The position numbers were made by a program, and so were the translations under genes. The notes below the pieces were generated by a model, which saw nothing but the letters and a program-made list of their open reading frames with translations, did not search any database and had not been told where the DNA came from. From positions 467,501 through 531,500 of the forward strand of contig NZ_JAGIOR010000001.1 in NCBI RefSeq assembly GCF_017876795.1: DNA of 64,000 bases, written 5' to 3'. This document shows, piece by piece, positions 1 through 9,884 of this stretch (position 1 is the stretch's first letter; every line of letters starts with the position of its first letter). The DNA is from Rhizobium leguminosarum (GTDB lineage Bacteria; Pseudomonadota; Alphaproteobacteria; Rhizobiales; Rhizobiaceae).

Positions 1-279
1 AATATGCGCGAAAGCGACGACACGGCGATCCGCCGCGCTTCGGTCTATGTCGATACCCGCGCCGGCGCCATCAGCGAGGCGGGTGATATCATCCAGCCGC
101 TGAAAAGCGGCGTGCTGGTGGAAAGCGACATCAAGGCAGAGCTTGCGGAACTGGTCAGCGGTGCTCATGGCGGGCGAAGCCATGGCGAGGAGATCACGCT
201 GTTCAAATCGGTCGGCGCCGCTTTGGAAGATCTCGCCGGGGCGATTCTTGCTTATGAGACAGTGACGGGCCGGACGTGA
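1..279 (+). CDS. Ornithine cyclodeaminase/mu-crystallin family protein (C-terminal part)
   Basis: The reading frame is already open at base 1, so only the last 92 codons are present. The segment RRASVYVDTRAGAISEAGD followed later by EITLFKSVGAALEDLA is the conserved C-terminal part of the ornithine cyclodeaminase/mu-crystallin family. These are NAD(P)-dependent enzymes that include ornithine cyclodeaminase, alanine dehydrogenase and ketimine or pyrroline-carboxylate reductases. The substrate cannot be told from this fragment. Its TGA stop overlaps the GTG start of hrpB by three bases, so the two genes are probably co-transcribed. Confidence 0.85.
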   Translation, partial: NMRESDDTAIRRASVYVDTRAGAISEAGDIIQPLKSGVLVESDIKAELAELVSGAHGGRSHGEEITLFKSVGAALEDLAGAILAYETVTGRT

Positions 280-2741
280 CGAATAGTGCATCATTGCCGG
301 AACTTCCGGTTTCACATGTTCTGCCGGCCGTCGGCGCGGCGTTGGCTAATGAGGGACGCGCCGTTCTTTCCGCGCCGCCCGGCGCCGGCAAGACGACGCT
401 TGTGCCGCTTTACCTGCTTGACCAGGCCTGGCGCGGCGACGGCAAGATCATCCTGCTGGAGCCGCGGCGGCTGGCGGCGCGGGCTGCGGCAAGCCGGATG
501 GCGTCTTTGATCGGCGAACAGGTCGGTGGGACGGTCGGCTACCGCATGCGCCTCGACAGCAGGATATCGGCAGCGACACGGATCGAAGTGGTGACCGAAG
601 GGGTTTTTGCCCGGATGATCCTCGACGATCCGGAACTGACCGGTGTCTCGGTCGTCATATTCGACGAATTCCACGAGCGTTCGCTGGATGCCGATTTCGG
701 GCTGGCGCTGGCGCTCGACGTCCAATCGGCCCTGCGCGAGGATCTGCGTATCCTGGTGATGTCGGCAACCCTCGACGTCGAACGTGTGGCGGCCCTGCTC
801 GACCATCCGCCTGTCATCGAAAGCCTGGGGCGCAGCTTTCCGATCGATATCCGCTACCAGGATCGGCCGGGCGGCGAGCGCGTCGAGGATGCGGTTACGC
901 GGGCGATCCTCGATGCCCATGCCGATGAGACCGGCTCGATCCTCGCTTTCCTGCCCGGGCAGGCGGAAATCACACGAACGGTGGAACGGCTGCAGGGACG
1001 ATTCGGGGCCGAAACACTGATTGCGCCGCTCTACGGCAATCTTAGCCAGCAGGAGCAGGATGCGGCAATCCGACCGGCTTCCAAGGGAACGCGCAAGATC
1101 GTGCTGGCGACGTCGATCGCCGAAACCTCGATCACCATCGACGGGGTCAGGATCGTGATCGACAGCGGGCTGCAGCGTCTGCCGGTGTTCGAGGCGTCGA
1201 CCGGGATCACCCGGTTGGAGACGGTGCGCGTGTCGCGGGCTTCCGCCGATCAGCGGGCGGGCCGCGCCGGCCGAACGGAACCGGGTATCGCCGTCAGGCT
1301 GTGGCATCAGGGACAGACCGCGGCCTTGCCGGCTTTCACGCCGCCGCAGATCCTGTCCAGCGATCTTTCCGGGCTGGTGCTCGATCTCGCCCATTGGGGC
1401 GTTCAGGATCCGGCATCGCTTGCCTTTGTCGACCAGCCGCCGGAGACGACGCTCAGGGAAGCGCGGGTGCTGCTTGGCCAGCTCGGCGCGCTCGACAAGG
1501 ATGGGGCGCTGACAGCGCGCGGCAAGGTGATGCGCGATCTCGCTTTGCCGCCGCGGCTTGCCGCCATGGTCGTTTCAGCAGGCGAATCAGGGCACGCCCG
1601 GGATGCGGCATTAATTGCCGTGCTTCTGACCGAACAGGGACTCGGCGGAACGAACATCGATATCGAGGAGCGGCTGCGACGCTTCAGGGCCGAGCGCGGC
1701 GAAAGAGCGGAAGCCTCGCGGCGACTGGCGGGGCGGCTGGCGAGCGGCCTCGACACGGTTGCCGCAACGGCGCCGGCGCTTGCGGGGCAGCTCTTGCTGC
1801 ATGCGTTCCCGGATCGGATCGCGCTTCTGCGCGGCGGTCGCGGCCGATTCGTGATGGCGAACGGGCGGGGAGCGGAGCTGCCGGAAACCGAGAGGCTGGC
1901 CGGCAGTCAGATGCTGGTTATCGCCGATCTCACCGGGCGGGCGGCGCAGGCGCGGGTTCTGGCGGCAGCCGAGGTGACGCGCGGCGATATCGACGCCGAG
2001 CTGCCCGGCGAGATCAAAACCGGCGATCAGATCTTTTTCGACCGGCAAAGCCGGCAGATACGGGCGCGGCGGGCAACCCGGCTCGGTGCGATCGTCTTCG
2101 AAGAGACGCCTTTGCCACGACCTTCCGGGGCCGCGGTCACCCAGGCACTGGTGGAGGGCGTGCGCGAGCTGGGGCTCGATCATCTCGCCTTCTCGAAGGA
2201 GGCCGTGCAACTTCGCGAGCGGATCGGATTCCTTCACAGGACGATCGGCGAGCCCTGGCCCGATGTCAGCGATGATGCCTTGCTTTCGCGGCTGGACGAT
2301 TGGTTCGGCCCGTTTCAGACGGAGGCCCGCGGCCTTTCCGAAATTTCCGCCGCCGGGCTTTCGAATGGGCTGCTGTCGTTGGTGCCGCACGAGTTGCAAC
2401 GCGACCTTAACCGACTTGCGCCGACCCATTTCGAAGCGCCGACCGGCCAGAGGCACCCGATCCAATATGAGGGCGAGGAGCCGGTGCTGACGATCCGCGT
2501 GCAGGAGCTGTTCGGGCTGAAGCAGCACCCGGCCATTGCCGGCGGCCGTCTGCCGCTGCTGCTCGAACTGACCTCGCCGGCGCACCGGCCGATCCAGACG
2601 ACGCGCGACCTGCCGGGCTTTTGGGTCGGCTCGTGGAGAGACGTGCGCGCCGATATGCGCGGCCGTTACCCCCGGCATCCCTGGCCGGAGCGACCGGAGG
2701 ACGCGTTGCCGACGACACGGGCAAAACCGCGTGGTACATGA
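276..2741 (+). CDS. hrpB: ATP-dependent helicase HrpB
   Basis: An 821-residue DExH-box superfamily 2 helicase of the usual HrpB length. Walker A is PPGAGKTT near residues 34-41, the DEFH box is at residues 130-133, SATLD follows as motif III, and QRAGRAGRTEPG is motif VI. The C-terminal half is the HrpB-specific region. The start is GTG at 276, overlapping the stop of the preceding gene. HrpB proteins are putative RNA helicases with no settled physiological role. The stop overlaps the ATG of actS as ATGA, so helicase and sensor kinase are translationally linked here. Confidence 0.95.
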   Translation: MTNSASLPELPVSHVLPAVGAALANEGRAVLSAPPGAGKTTLVPLYLLDQAWRGDGKIILLEPRRLAARAAASRMASLIGEQVGGTVGYRMRLDSRISAATRIEVVTEGVFARMILDDPELTGVSVVIFDEFHERSLDADFGLALALDVQSALREDLRILVMSATLDVERVAALLDHPPVIESLGRSFPIDIRYQDRPGGERVEDAVTRAILDAHADETGSILAFLPGQAEITRTVERLQGRFGAETLIAPLYGNLSQQEQDAAIRPASKGTRKIVLATSIAETSITIDGVRIVIDSGLQRLPVFEASTGITRLETVRVSRASADQRAGRAGRTEPGIAVRLWHQGQTAALPAFTPPQILSSDLSGLVLDLAHWGVQDPASLAFVDQPPETTLREARVLLGQLGALDKDGALTARGKVMRDLALPPRLAAMVVSAGESGHARDAALIAVLLTEQGLGGTNIDIEERLRRFRAERGERAEASRRLAGRLASGLDTVAATAPALAGQLLLHAFPDRIALLRGGRGRFVMANGRGAELPETERLAGSQMLVIADLTGRAAQARVLAAAEVTRGDIDAELPGEIKTGDQIFFDRQSRQIRARRATRLGAIVFEETPLPRPSGAAVTQALVEGVRELGLDHLAFSKEAVQLRERIGFLHRTIGEPWPDVSDDALLSRLDDWFGPFQTEARGLSEISAAGLSNGLLSLVPHELQRDLNRLAPTHFEAPTGQRHPIQYEGEEPVLTIRVQELFGLKQHPAIAGGRLPLLLELTSPAHRPIQTTRDLPGFWVGSWRDVRADMRGRYPRHPWPERPEDALPTTRAKPRGT

Positions 2742-4075
2742 GGGCCATGATCGACACGCCTGGCATGATTGACAAGACGCAAAGCCATACGCTGGAGGAC
2801 CGGCACAGCAGCCGCAGGCTGCGCCTGCAGACGCTGGTGCGGCTGCGCTGGCTTGCCGTCTGCGGACAGGCGCTGACGGTGTTCATCGTGGCCTTCTGGC
2901 TGAAATTTTCCTTGCCGTTGATTGCCAGCTCTTCGCTGATCGCCGCCCTTGCCTGGGTGAATTTCTACCTGACGATCCGCTATCCGCCGACCCACCGGCT
3001 GGGACCGCCGGCCGCCTTTGCGCTGCTTGGCTTCGATCTTCTGCAGCTCTGCGCGCTGCTCTTCATCACCGGCGGCCTTGCCAACCCTTTCGCAGCCCTC
3101 GTCTGCGTGCCGGTCATCATCTCGTTTGCCTCGCAGCCGATCCGTTACAGCACAGCGCTGATCGGCTTTGCGATGGTCTGCATCACGGTGCTTGCCTTTT
3201 CGCCCTTTCCGCTGCCGTGGTTCGACGGCGTCGAAATCAACGTCCATAACGTCATGCAGTTCGGCGTCTGGTGCTCGATCGCCTCGACGATGGCCTTCGC
3301 CGCCTTCTATGCCTACCGCGTCTCGATGGAAGCGAGCCAGCTTGCCGATGCGCTGGCTGCGACCGAACTGGTGCTGCAGCGGGAAAAACACCTTTCGCAG
3401 CTCGATGGATTGGCGGCCGCCGCCGCCCACGAGCTCGGCACGCCGCTGGCGACGATCAGCGTCGTCGCCAAGGAAATGGAGCGGGAACTCAAGGACGACG
3501 ATCGTTTCCGCGAGGATGTGATGCTGCTGCGCAGCCAGAGCGAACGCTGCCGTGACATCCTGCGGCGGCTGACGACACTTTCCTCCGAAGGCGAGGCGCA
3601 TATGCGCCGGCTGCCGCTTTCCTCGATGATCGAGGAGGTCGTCGCACCACACCGGGAATTCGGCATCATATTAGAGCTGATCGAAAAGAGCCCGCGTAAG
3701 GACGAACCGGTGACCGACCGCAATGCCGGCATCATGTACGGGCTCGGCAACCTGATCGAAAACGCCGTCGACTATGCGCGGGAGAAGGTGATCGTCACCG
3801 TCGAGCATGATCACGACAAAGTGCTGATCGTCATCGAGGATGACGGCAACGGCTACGCTCCCGATATTCTGACGCGGATCGGCGAGCCTTACATGACCAA
3901 GCGGCAGAAAGAGGATACGGCGGGCGGGCTCGGCCTCGGGCTTTTCATCGCCAAGACGCTGCTGGAGCGCTCGGGGGCATCACTGATTTTCGAGAATCGC
4001 GACCCGGAAAGTGCGGGCGCGCGCATCCGAATCGAATGGCCGCGCATGCTGATCGACGCAAATTCGACAAAATGA
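2738..4075 (+). CDS. actS: Redox-responsive sensor histidine kinase ActS/RegB
   Basis: A 445-residue membrane histidine kinase of the RegB/PrrB/ActS family. Several hydrophobic helices occupy roughly residues 35-215. They contain the quinone-binding signature GGLANPF (residues 112-118). The phosphoacceptor is His231 in AHELGTPLATI. Cys271 in SERCRDIL lies exactly 40 residues further on, the same spacing as the redox Cys of RegB (His225/Cys265 in R. capsulatus). The HATPase domain follows, with NLIENAVDYA and GGLGLGLFIAK. I chose the ATG at 2738 because it overlaps the hrpB stop; ATG 2747 and 2765 are alternatives. It pairs with actR 67 bases downstream and in rhizobia is linked to acid tolerance, carbon fixation and redox control. 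Confidence 0.93.
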   Translation: MRAMIDTPGMIDKTQSHTLEDRHSSRRLRLQTLVRLRWLAVCGQALTVFIVAFWLKFSLPLIASSSLIAALAWVNFYLTIRYPPTHRLGPPAAFALLGFDLLQLCALLFITGGLANPFAALVCVPVIISFASQPIRYSTALIGFAMVCITVLAFSPFPLPWFDGVEINVHNVMQFGVWCSIASTMAFAAFYAYRVSMEASQLADALAATELVLQREKHLSQLDGLAAAAAHELGTPLATISVVAKEMERELKDDDRFREDVMLLRSQSERCRDILRRLTTLSSEGEAHMRRLPLSSMIEEVVAPHREFGIILELIEKSPRKDEPVTDRNAGIMYGLGNLIENAVDYAREKVIVTVEHDHDKVLIVIEDDGNGYAPDILTRIGEPYMTKRQKEDTAGGLGLGLFIAKTLLERSGASLIFENRDPESAGARIRIEWPRMLIDANSTK

Positions 4076-4142
4076 GTTTGTCGGCATAAGTAGGATACAA
4101 GCGGTTGACGCAGATCGGGCGTTCAAGCGCCAGGACAAGACG

Positions 4143-4721
4143 ATGACAGAACAAAATCACGAAAATTTCGCCGCGGCGGATGAAGACCATATCGGTCCTG
4201 ACGCCAGCCTGCTGATCGTCGACGACGACGGGCCGTTCCTGCGCCGGCTGGCCCGGGCGATGGAGACACGCGGTTTTCAGGTGGAGACGGCCGAATCAGT
4301 GGCGGAAGGCGTTGCGAAATCGAGAGGCAGGCCGCCGAAATATGCGGTGGTCGATCTCCGGCTCGGCGACGGCAATGGTCTCGACGTCATCGAGGCTATC
4401 CGCCAGCGGCGCGACGACACCAGGATTATCGTCCTGACCGGCTACGGCAATATTGCAACGGCGGTCACCGCCGTAAAGCTCGGCGCCGTCGATTACCTGG
4501 CAAAGCCCGCGGATGCCGACGACGTCTTTTCGGCGTTGACGCAGCGGCCGGGCGAAAAGGCCGACCTTCCCGAGAACCCGATGTCGGCCGACCGGGTGCG
4601 CTGGGAGCACATCCAGCGGGTCTATGAAATGTGCGAGCGCAACGTGTCGGAAACCGCGCGCCGACTCAACATGCACCGGCGCACACTGCAGCGTATCCTT
4701 GCCAAACGGGCGCCGAAATAG
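4143..4721 (+). CDS. actR: Response regulator ActR/RegA/PrrA
   Basis: A 192-residue response regulator. The N-terminal receiver has the acidic pocket IVDDD (residues 25-29), the phospho-acceptor Asp71 in VVDLRLGDG, and the conserved Thr and Lys in LTGYG and AKPAD. The proline-containing linker leads to a short Fis-type helix-turn-helix at the C-terminus (NVSETARRLNMHRRTLQRIL), almost invariant in the RegA/PrrA/ActR family. It acts as the cognate DNA-binding partner of ActS, which is encoded immediately upstream. It converges on mmcB with only 12 bases between the stops. Confidence 0.95.
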   Translation: MTEQNHENFAAADEDHIGPDASLLIVDDDGPFLRRLARAMETRGFQVETAESVAEGVAKSRGRPPKYAVVDLRLGDGNGLDVIEAIRQRRDDTRIIVLTGYGNIATAVTAVKLGAVDYLAKPADADDVFSALTQRPGEKADLPENPMSADRVRWEHIQRVYEMCERNVSETARRLNMHRRTLQRILAKRAPK

Positions 4722-4733
4722 GCGAGACATCCG

Positions 4734-5228
4734 TCAAACATCATCGACGGTATACGGCTTTCCGTTGGCCCATTCGGCCATCATCAGCCTCTGCGCGGCG
4801 GCACGTGAGAAATTGAGCGTGACGGATTTTCGCGTGGCCGGGGCCAAACGGTGTTCCGGCGCCTCGCGAATCATATGAGCGCCATAACCGTCCGAGAGGA
4901 AAAGCCCGCAATCCTCGGGAAAGATGTCGAGCGGCACACCTTCGTGAGTCGCGAAGAACAGGCGGTCGCAATGCAGCCTGTATTCCGGCCATTTGCGATC
5001 CACCCTGAAATCCTCGATCGACGTCTTGATTTCGATAATCCAGACCTCGCCCTTTTCCGAAACAGTGATCAAATCGGCACGGCGGCCGCTGGCGAGCGGC
5101 AGTTCAGGCAGCACGGCGTGGCGCATTTCATGCAGTAAAATCTGCGTTCCGCGCCGCACCATCATGGCTCTGTCCGATTGCCGGCCATCGATTAACGGAT
5201 TGTTATTGTAAACGCTCAAAATCGTCAT
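4734..5228 (-). CDS. mmcB: MmcB family DNA repair protein
   Basis: A 164-residue soluble protein of the MmcB family (PF06319). These alphaproteobacterial proteins have a restriction-endonuclease-like fold; the Caulobacter member is SOS-induced and protects against mitomycin C. The sequence shows the nuclease-like signature: GRRADLITV with Asp52, then WIIEIKTS with Glu66 and Lys68 (a D...ExK arrangement). The gene is alone on the minus strand, convergent with actR and divergent from the L,D-transpeptidase gene. No obvious LexA box is visible in the 179-base upstream spacer, though I may have missed a weak one. Confidence 0.85.
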   Translation of the reverse strand: MTILSVYNNNPLIDGRQSDRAMMVRRGTQILLHEMRHAVLPELPLASGRRADLITVSEKGEVWIIEIKTSIEDFRVDRKWPEYRLHCDRLFFATHEGVPLDIFPEDCGLFLSDGYGAHMIREAPEHRLAPATRKSVTLNFSRAAAQRLMMAEWANGKPYTVDDV

Positions 5229-5407
5229 GGATAACCATAGCAGGGGCTGGCGTGTTGTTGCAAAAAAACCATGCGCTTCTAATTTGCGCGGCAGATGGAT
5301 TTGTCGCGCTGCAGTAGCCTTGCAAAGCGCAAGTTAATCGAAAATAAACCATAATCAACGATGGTCGAAAGACTGTTCTCCTTGCCCCAAAACTTCAAGA
5401 GTCATCT

Positions 5408-6091
5408 ATGCGCATCCGCAATGCATTCCCGGTACTTGGCCTGCTGACGACGCTCGCACTGGCCGGTTGCTCCACGACATCAGACAGCGCATCCGTCGAC
5501 GACAAGGGCGCAGGCCCGACGGTACAGACAGCCCAGATCTTCAATGACGCCTATGGCGTCACGAAGGATGCCGGATACTCTCTGCCGGCGATCCCGATCG
5601 ACAGGGTCAAGCCGCAGTTCCGCCGCCAGGTCGTCAGCTACCAGACCACCGAGCGTCCCGGTACGATCATCGTCAACACGCGTGAGCGCTTCCTCTATTA
5701 CATCCTGGCCAACGGAAAGGCGATGCGCTACGGCATCGGCGTCGGCAAGCAGGGCTTCGCATGGGCCGGCACCGCTTATGTCGCCTGGAAGCAGGAATGG
5801 CCGACCTGGCACCCGCCGAAGGAAATGGCCGTTCGCCGCCCTGACGTCGCCAAGTATGTCGAAGACGGCATGGGCCCGGGTCTCAGCAATCCGCTCGGCG
5901 CACGCGCCATGTATCTCTTCAACGATGACGGCAAGGACACGCTGTTCCGCCTGCACGGCACACCGGAATGGGCTTCGATAGGCACTGCCGCTTCCTCGGG
6001 CTGCATTCGCCTGATGAACCAGGACGTCATTGACCTCTATAGCCGCGTCCGTCCCGGCAAGGGCACGTCCAAGGTCGTCGTTATCCAGTAA
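5408..6091 (+). CDS. L,D-transpeptidase (YkuD/ErfK family) lipoprotein
   Basis: A 227-residue exported protein. The N-terminus is a lipoprotein signal peptide with lipobox LAGC (Cys21), so the mature protein should be membrane-anchored. The YkuD catalytic domain spans about residues 75-226. Its signature HGT...SSGCIRL carries the catalytic Cys199, with the conserved His just upstream. Such enzymes form 3-3 peptidoglycan cross-links or attach proteins to peptidoglycan. Rhizobiales have many paralogues, so no specific symbol is given. The gene stands alone and ends in a strong bidirectional terminator shared with glcB. Confidence 0.9.
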   Translation: MRIRNAFPVLGLLTTLALAGCSTTSDSASVDDKGAGPTVQTAQIFNDAYGVTKDAGYSLPAIPIDRVKPQFRRQVVSYQTTERPGTIIVNTRERFLYYILANGKAMRYGIGVGKQGFAWAGTAYVAWKQEWPTWHPPKEMAVRRPDVAKYVEDGMGPGLSNPLGARAMYLFNDDGKDTLFRLHGTPEWASIGTAASSGCIRLMNQDVIDLYSRVRPGKGTSKVVVIQ

Positions 6092-6114
6092 GGCAGATAG
6101 CGAATTCGGTATAA

Positions 6115-6149
6115 AAAAGGCCGCCGGACTGTCGTTCCGGCGGCCTTTT
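6115..6149. terminator. Bidirectional intrinsic terminator between the L,D-transpeptidase gene and glcB
   Basis: Perfect 14-bp inverted repeat: AAAAGGCCGCCGGA at 6115-6128 and its complement at 6136-6149, with a 7-base loop. The A-run on the left and T-run on the right mean it can end transcripts on either strand. It lies between two convergent genes. Confidence 0.9.
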
Positions 6150-6168
6150 CGTATTCTCACCTATGCTC

Positions 6169-8340
6169 TCAGCTGGCCTGTTTCGCCTTGAGCTCAAGGC
6201 GACGGCGGTGAAGCACCGGCTCAGTATAGCCGTTCGGCTGCTCCCTGCCCTTGAGGACGAGATCGAGGGCGGCCTGAAAGGCGATCGAGCCGTCGAAATT
6301 GCCGGCCATCGGCCGATAGGCGGGATCCTGCTCATTCTGCCGGTCGACGACAGCGGCCATGCGCTGCATCGTTTCGACGATCTGAACCTCGGTGACGACC
6401 TTGTGGTGCAGCCAGTTCGCCATGTGCTGGGCCGAGATGCGCAATGTCGCACGATCCTCCATCAGGCCGACATTGTTGATGTCAGGCACCTTCGAGCAAC
6501 CGACGCCCTGATCGACCCAGCGCACGACGTAGCCGAGAATGCCCTGGGCATTGTTGTCGAGCTCGCGCTGGATTTCCTCCGGCGTCCAGTTCGGCCGCAC
6601 CGCAACCGGCACGGAGAGAATGTCGGAGAGCTTGGCGCGGGCACGGTCCTTCAGCCCCTGCTGAACCCTGGCGACATTCACCCGGTGATAATGGGTGGCA
6701 TGCAGGGTCGCGGCCGTCGGCGACGGGACCCAGGCGGTATTGGCGCCGGCCTTCGGATGGGCGATCTTCTGCTCCAGCATCGCCGCCATCAGATCCGGCA
6801 TCGCCCACATGCCCTTGCCGATCTGCGCATGGCCGGCAAGACCGCATTCGAGGCCGATATCGACATTCCAGTTTTCATAGGCGGCGATCCAGGCCGCCTG
6901 GCGCATGTCGCCCTTGCGGATCATCGGGCCGGCTTCCATCGAGGTGTGGATCTCGTCGCCGGTGCGGTCGAGGAAACCGGTATTGATAAAGACGACGCGC
7001 TCGCGCGCAGCACGGATGCATTCCTTGAGATTGATCGTCGTGCGGCGCTCCTCATCCATGATGCCCATCTTGATGGTGTTGCGCGGCAGGCCGAGCGCTT
7101 CTTCGACCCGCGAGAATATCTCGACGGCGAAGGCGACCTCTTCCGGCCCATGCATCTTCGGCTTGACCACATACATCGAGCCGGTACGGGAATTCTTCCT
7201 GCGGCCGGCCGGGCCGATATCATAAAGCGCGATCAGGCCGGTGATGACCGCATCCATGATGCCCTCCGGCACTTCGATGCCGTCGCGGTCGAGGATCGCC
7301 GGATTGGTCATCAGGTGGCCGACATTGCGCACCAGCATCAGCGAGCGGCGATGCACCTCGAACGAAGCGCCGTCCGGGCCGGTATATTGCACATCCGGAT
7401 TGAGCTTGCGGATGAAGCTCGTTCCGCCCTTTGCCACCTCTTCCTGGAGATCGCCCCTCATCAGGCCGAGCCAGTTGCTGTAGACGACGACCTTGTCCTC
7501 GGCGTCGACGGCAGCGATCGAATCCTCGCAGTCCATAATTGTCGTAATCGCCGATTCCAGCCAGACATCGGAGATATGAGCCGGATCGGTCTTGCCGATC
7601 GCCGTCGTCACATCGATGACGATCTCGATATGGATGCCGTTGTTCTTCAGGAGAATATGCGTCGGTGCCGCCGCATCGCCGCGATAGCCGGCAAAATGCC
7701 CGCCATCTCCAAGCATTGCCTGCTCGCCATCGGTCGATCTGATCTCTAGCGCTCCATCCTTGACGGCGAAACTGCCGACATCCTTCCAGCTGCTATCCTG
7801 CAGCGGTGCTGCGATATCGAGAAAATTGCGCACCCAGGCGATGACCTTCTCGCCGCGCTTCGGATTGTAACCCTTGCCCTTTTCAGCGCCGTCGGTCTCG
7901 GGAATGGCGTCCGTGCCATAGAGCGCATCATAGAGCGAGCCCCAGCGGGCATTGGCGGCGTTGAGCGCATAACGAGCGTTCATGACGGGAACGACCAGCT
8001 GCGGGCCGGCAATCGAGGCGATCTCAGGATCGACGTTATCGGTCGACACCTGGAAGTCCGATCCCTCAGGCAAGAGATAGCCGATTTCGCGGAGGAAGGA
8101 CTGGTATTCGTCCATATCCGCAGGCGAGCCATGCCGGCGATACCAGTCGTCGATCTTGACCTGCAGGTCGTCGCGTTTTGCCAGCAGCGCCCGATTCCTA
8201 GGGGCGAGATCATGGACGATCGCCGAAAAATCGGCAAAGAACTTGTCCGCGTCGACCGCTAGCCCTGGCAGCACCTCCTTGACGAGGAAATCATGAAGGA
8301 CGGCTTCGACGGCAAGACCGTTCTTATCAATGCGGTTCAT
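6169..8340 (-). CDS. glcB: Malate synthase G
   Basis: A 723-residue protein, the same length as E. coli malate synthase G, condensing glyoxylate with acetyl-CoA to malate in the glyoxylate bypass. Characteristic blocks include [34 protein letters not shown] and [19 protein letters not shown] near the middle, and [17 protein letters not shown] near the C-terminus. I chose the ATG at 8340 ([14 protein letters not shown]) over an in-frame start 63 bases upstream because family members begin here. It is monocistronic between a terminator and the P450 gene. Confidence 0.96.
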   Translation of the reverse strand: MNRIDKNGLAVEAVLHDFLVKEVLPGLAVDADKFFADFSAIVHDLAPRNRALLAKRDDLQVKIDDWYRRHGSPADMDEYQSFLREIGYLLPEGSDFQVSTDNVDPEIASIAGPQLVVPVMNARYALNAANARWGSLYDALYGTDAIPETDGAEKGKGYNPKRGEKVIAWVRNFLDIAAPLQDSSWKDVGSFAVKDGALEIRSTDGEQAMLGDGGHFAGYRGDAAAPTHILLKNNGIHIEIVIDVTTAIGKTDPAHISDVWLESAITTIMDCEDSIAAVDAEDKVVVYSNWLGLMRGDLQEEVAKGGTSFIRKLNPDVQYTGPDGASFEVHRRSLMLVRNVGHLMTNPAILDRDGIEVPEGIMDAVITGLIALYDIGPAGRRKNSRTGSMYVVKPKMHGPEEVAFAVEIFSRVEEALGLPRNTIKMGIMDEERRTTINLKECIRAARERVVFINTGFLDRTGDEIHTSMEAGPMIRKGDMRQAAWIAAYENWNVDIGLECGLAGHAQIGKGMWAMPDLMAAMLEQKIAHPKAGANTAWVPSPTAATLHATHYHRVNVARVQQGLKDRARAKLSDILSVPVAVRPNWTPEEIQRELDNNAQGILGYVVRWVDQGVGCSKVPDINNVGLMEDRATLRISAQHMANWLHHKVVTEVQIVETMQRMAAVVDRQNEQDPAYRPMAGNFDGSIAFQAALDLVLKGREQPNGYTEPVLHRRRLELKAKQAS

Positions 8341-8424
8341 GCGGCATTCTCCCTGGCACGACTTTGAACGCTGCCACTTTGCCCGGCTTTCATTCACAGT
8401 CAATTCCGCAATAATTCGAAAGAT

Positions 8425-9837
8425 TTATGCTTTTGTGGAAATTATGCGCGGCGTCACGCGCATCGGAAGCCCATTCTGCGGCTGCGTCGTTAGTTTCTGC
8501 ACCGGCCAGGGATTGGTCTGAGCGGTGGAATCGAAGCGATAGCGATGCATCAGGACGGCAAGGGCAATCACCGCCTCCTGAAGCGCAAAGGTTGCGCCGA
8601 TGCAGACACGCGGACCGGCGCCGAAAGGCAGGAACTGGAAGCGGCCGATGGAGCCGCGATTTTCCGGCAGGAAGCGTTCGGGCATATAGGCGCGCGGCCT
8701 GTCCCAGTAAAGTTCGTGGCGATGCAACGTCCAGGGCATGATGAGCACCGTGACGTCGGCCTCGATCTCGACCCGCTCGCCCTTCGGGCTTGTCCAGGAA
8801 TCATCCGCTATGGCGGCGCGATTGATGGATGGTGCCGGCGGATAGAGGCGTAAAGCCTCCTCGAAGGCGGCGCGCGTCTGCGGCATCAAATCCAGCCATT
8901 CCACCGGTTCGGCGCCAGTGGCGAGCACCGCGTCGATTTCTACTTCCATCGCCCCACGGATATGCGGGCTGTTCGATACGCAATACAGCGTCCAGGCCAA
9001 TGCCCGCGCTGTTGTCTCATGCCCCGCGCCGATAAACGTCAGAATATTGTCTTCGATTTCTTCTTTCGTCAGCCCGTCAGGGCCGGCCTGTTCCAGGAGC
9101 AAGGTCAAGAAATCTTCGGGCGCGGTGGCGCGATTTGCCTTCATCTTTGCCAGTCGCATATCCATCGTGTTGCGCACGATGGCGCGGAATTTTTCCAGCA
9201 CTTTCTGACCGCCGATGCGTGTCACACGTGGAACCCAGGACGGGGCGCGCATCAGATCCATCGGATCGACGCGGCCCATGCGATGCAGGAGATCATTGAC
9301 GTCATCGGCGAAATTGCCGCTCGAGGTGACGATTTCACCGGAGAATAACGTGTCAGCGAGAATCGCGAAGGTCAGCTCGGTCATGTCGGTGCTGATATCG
9401 AAAATCGCTCCCGCCTCGCCTGCGCTCTCATATTTGCCGGCATAGTCTTCAGACTGGCGCAACATCTGCCCGGCGAAGCCTTGGGCATGGCGGGGCGTGA
9501 AAACCGGCGCCACCGCCTTGCGTGATCTTTTCCAGGCAGCACCTTCGGCGGTCAGAAGACCGTCGCGGAGGATCGGACGCAGGACGAGCTGGCGCACATC
9601 CGACATGCGGTAATTATTGGCATTGTCGACCAGCACATGCTTGATCAGGCCGGGATCATTGACGATCAGCGTCCTCTGGCCAAAGAAATTGGTGTGGATC
9701 CAGGGCAGCGTGTAAGACGGCTCGCCCCACAGTTCGAGCGGGTTGCGCAGGATGACGCGGATGATTTCCAGCCGGCTCGGCGGCACGGTGCGCGGCAGCG
9801 GTGCCGGCGGAACGAAGGGGTCCGGACGCATGTCCAT
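8425..9837 (-). CDS. Cytochrome P450
   Basis: A 470-residue P450. The I-helix signature FIGAGHETTARAL, the ExxR motif in EALR, and the heme-binding loop FGAGPRVCIG with axial ligand Cys412 are all present. There is no N-terminal membrane anchor, so it is a soluble bacterial type. The substrate is unknown, and there is no ferredoxin or ferredoxin reductase gene beside it, so electrons must come from partners encoded elsewhere. The sequence looks closer to the self-contained, long-substrate P450 families than to the camphor type, but I would not assign a CYP family by eye. Confidence 0.93.
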   Translation of the reverse strand: MDMRPDPFVPPAPLPRTVPPSRLEIIRVILRNPLELWGEPSYTLPWIHTNFFGQRTLIVNDPGLIKHVLVDNANNYRMSDVRQLVLRPILRDGLLTAEGAAWKRSRKAVAPVFTPRHAQGFAGQMLRQSEDYAGKYESAGEAGAIFDISTDMTELTFAILADTLFSGEIVTSSGNFADDVNDLLHRMGRVDPMDLMRAPSWVPRVTRIGGQKVLEKFRAIVRNTMDMRLAKMKANRATAPEDFLTLLLEQAGPDGLTKEEIEDNILTFIGAGHETTARALAWTLYCVSNSPHIRGAMEVEIDAVLATGAEPVEWLDLMPQTRAAFEEALRLYPPAPSINRAAIADDSWTSPKGERVEIEADVTVLIMPWTLHRHELYWDRPRAYMPERFLPENRGSIGRFQFLPFGAGPRVCIGATFALQEAVIALAVLMHRYRFDSTAQTNPWPVQKLTTQPQNGLPMRVTPRIISTKA

Positions 9838-9884
9838 CGGAAAAGCCTTTCGGGGAAAAGCTACGCTTCCCGTCAGGCGTGAAG

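Noticed and set aside
6163..7749. A 528-codon plus-strand frame opposite glcB
   Set aside because: Antisense shadow of malate synthase G. Its composition (rich in Arg, His, Asp) is what such shadows look like.
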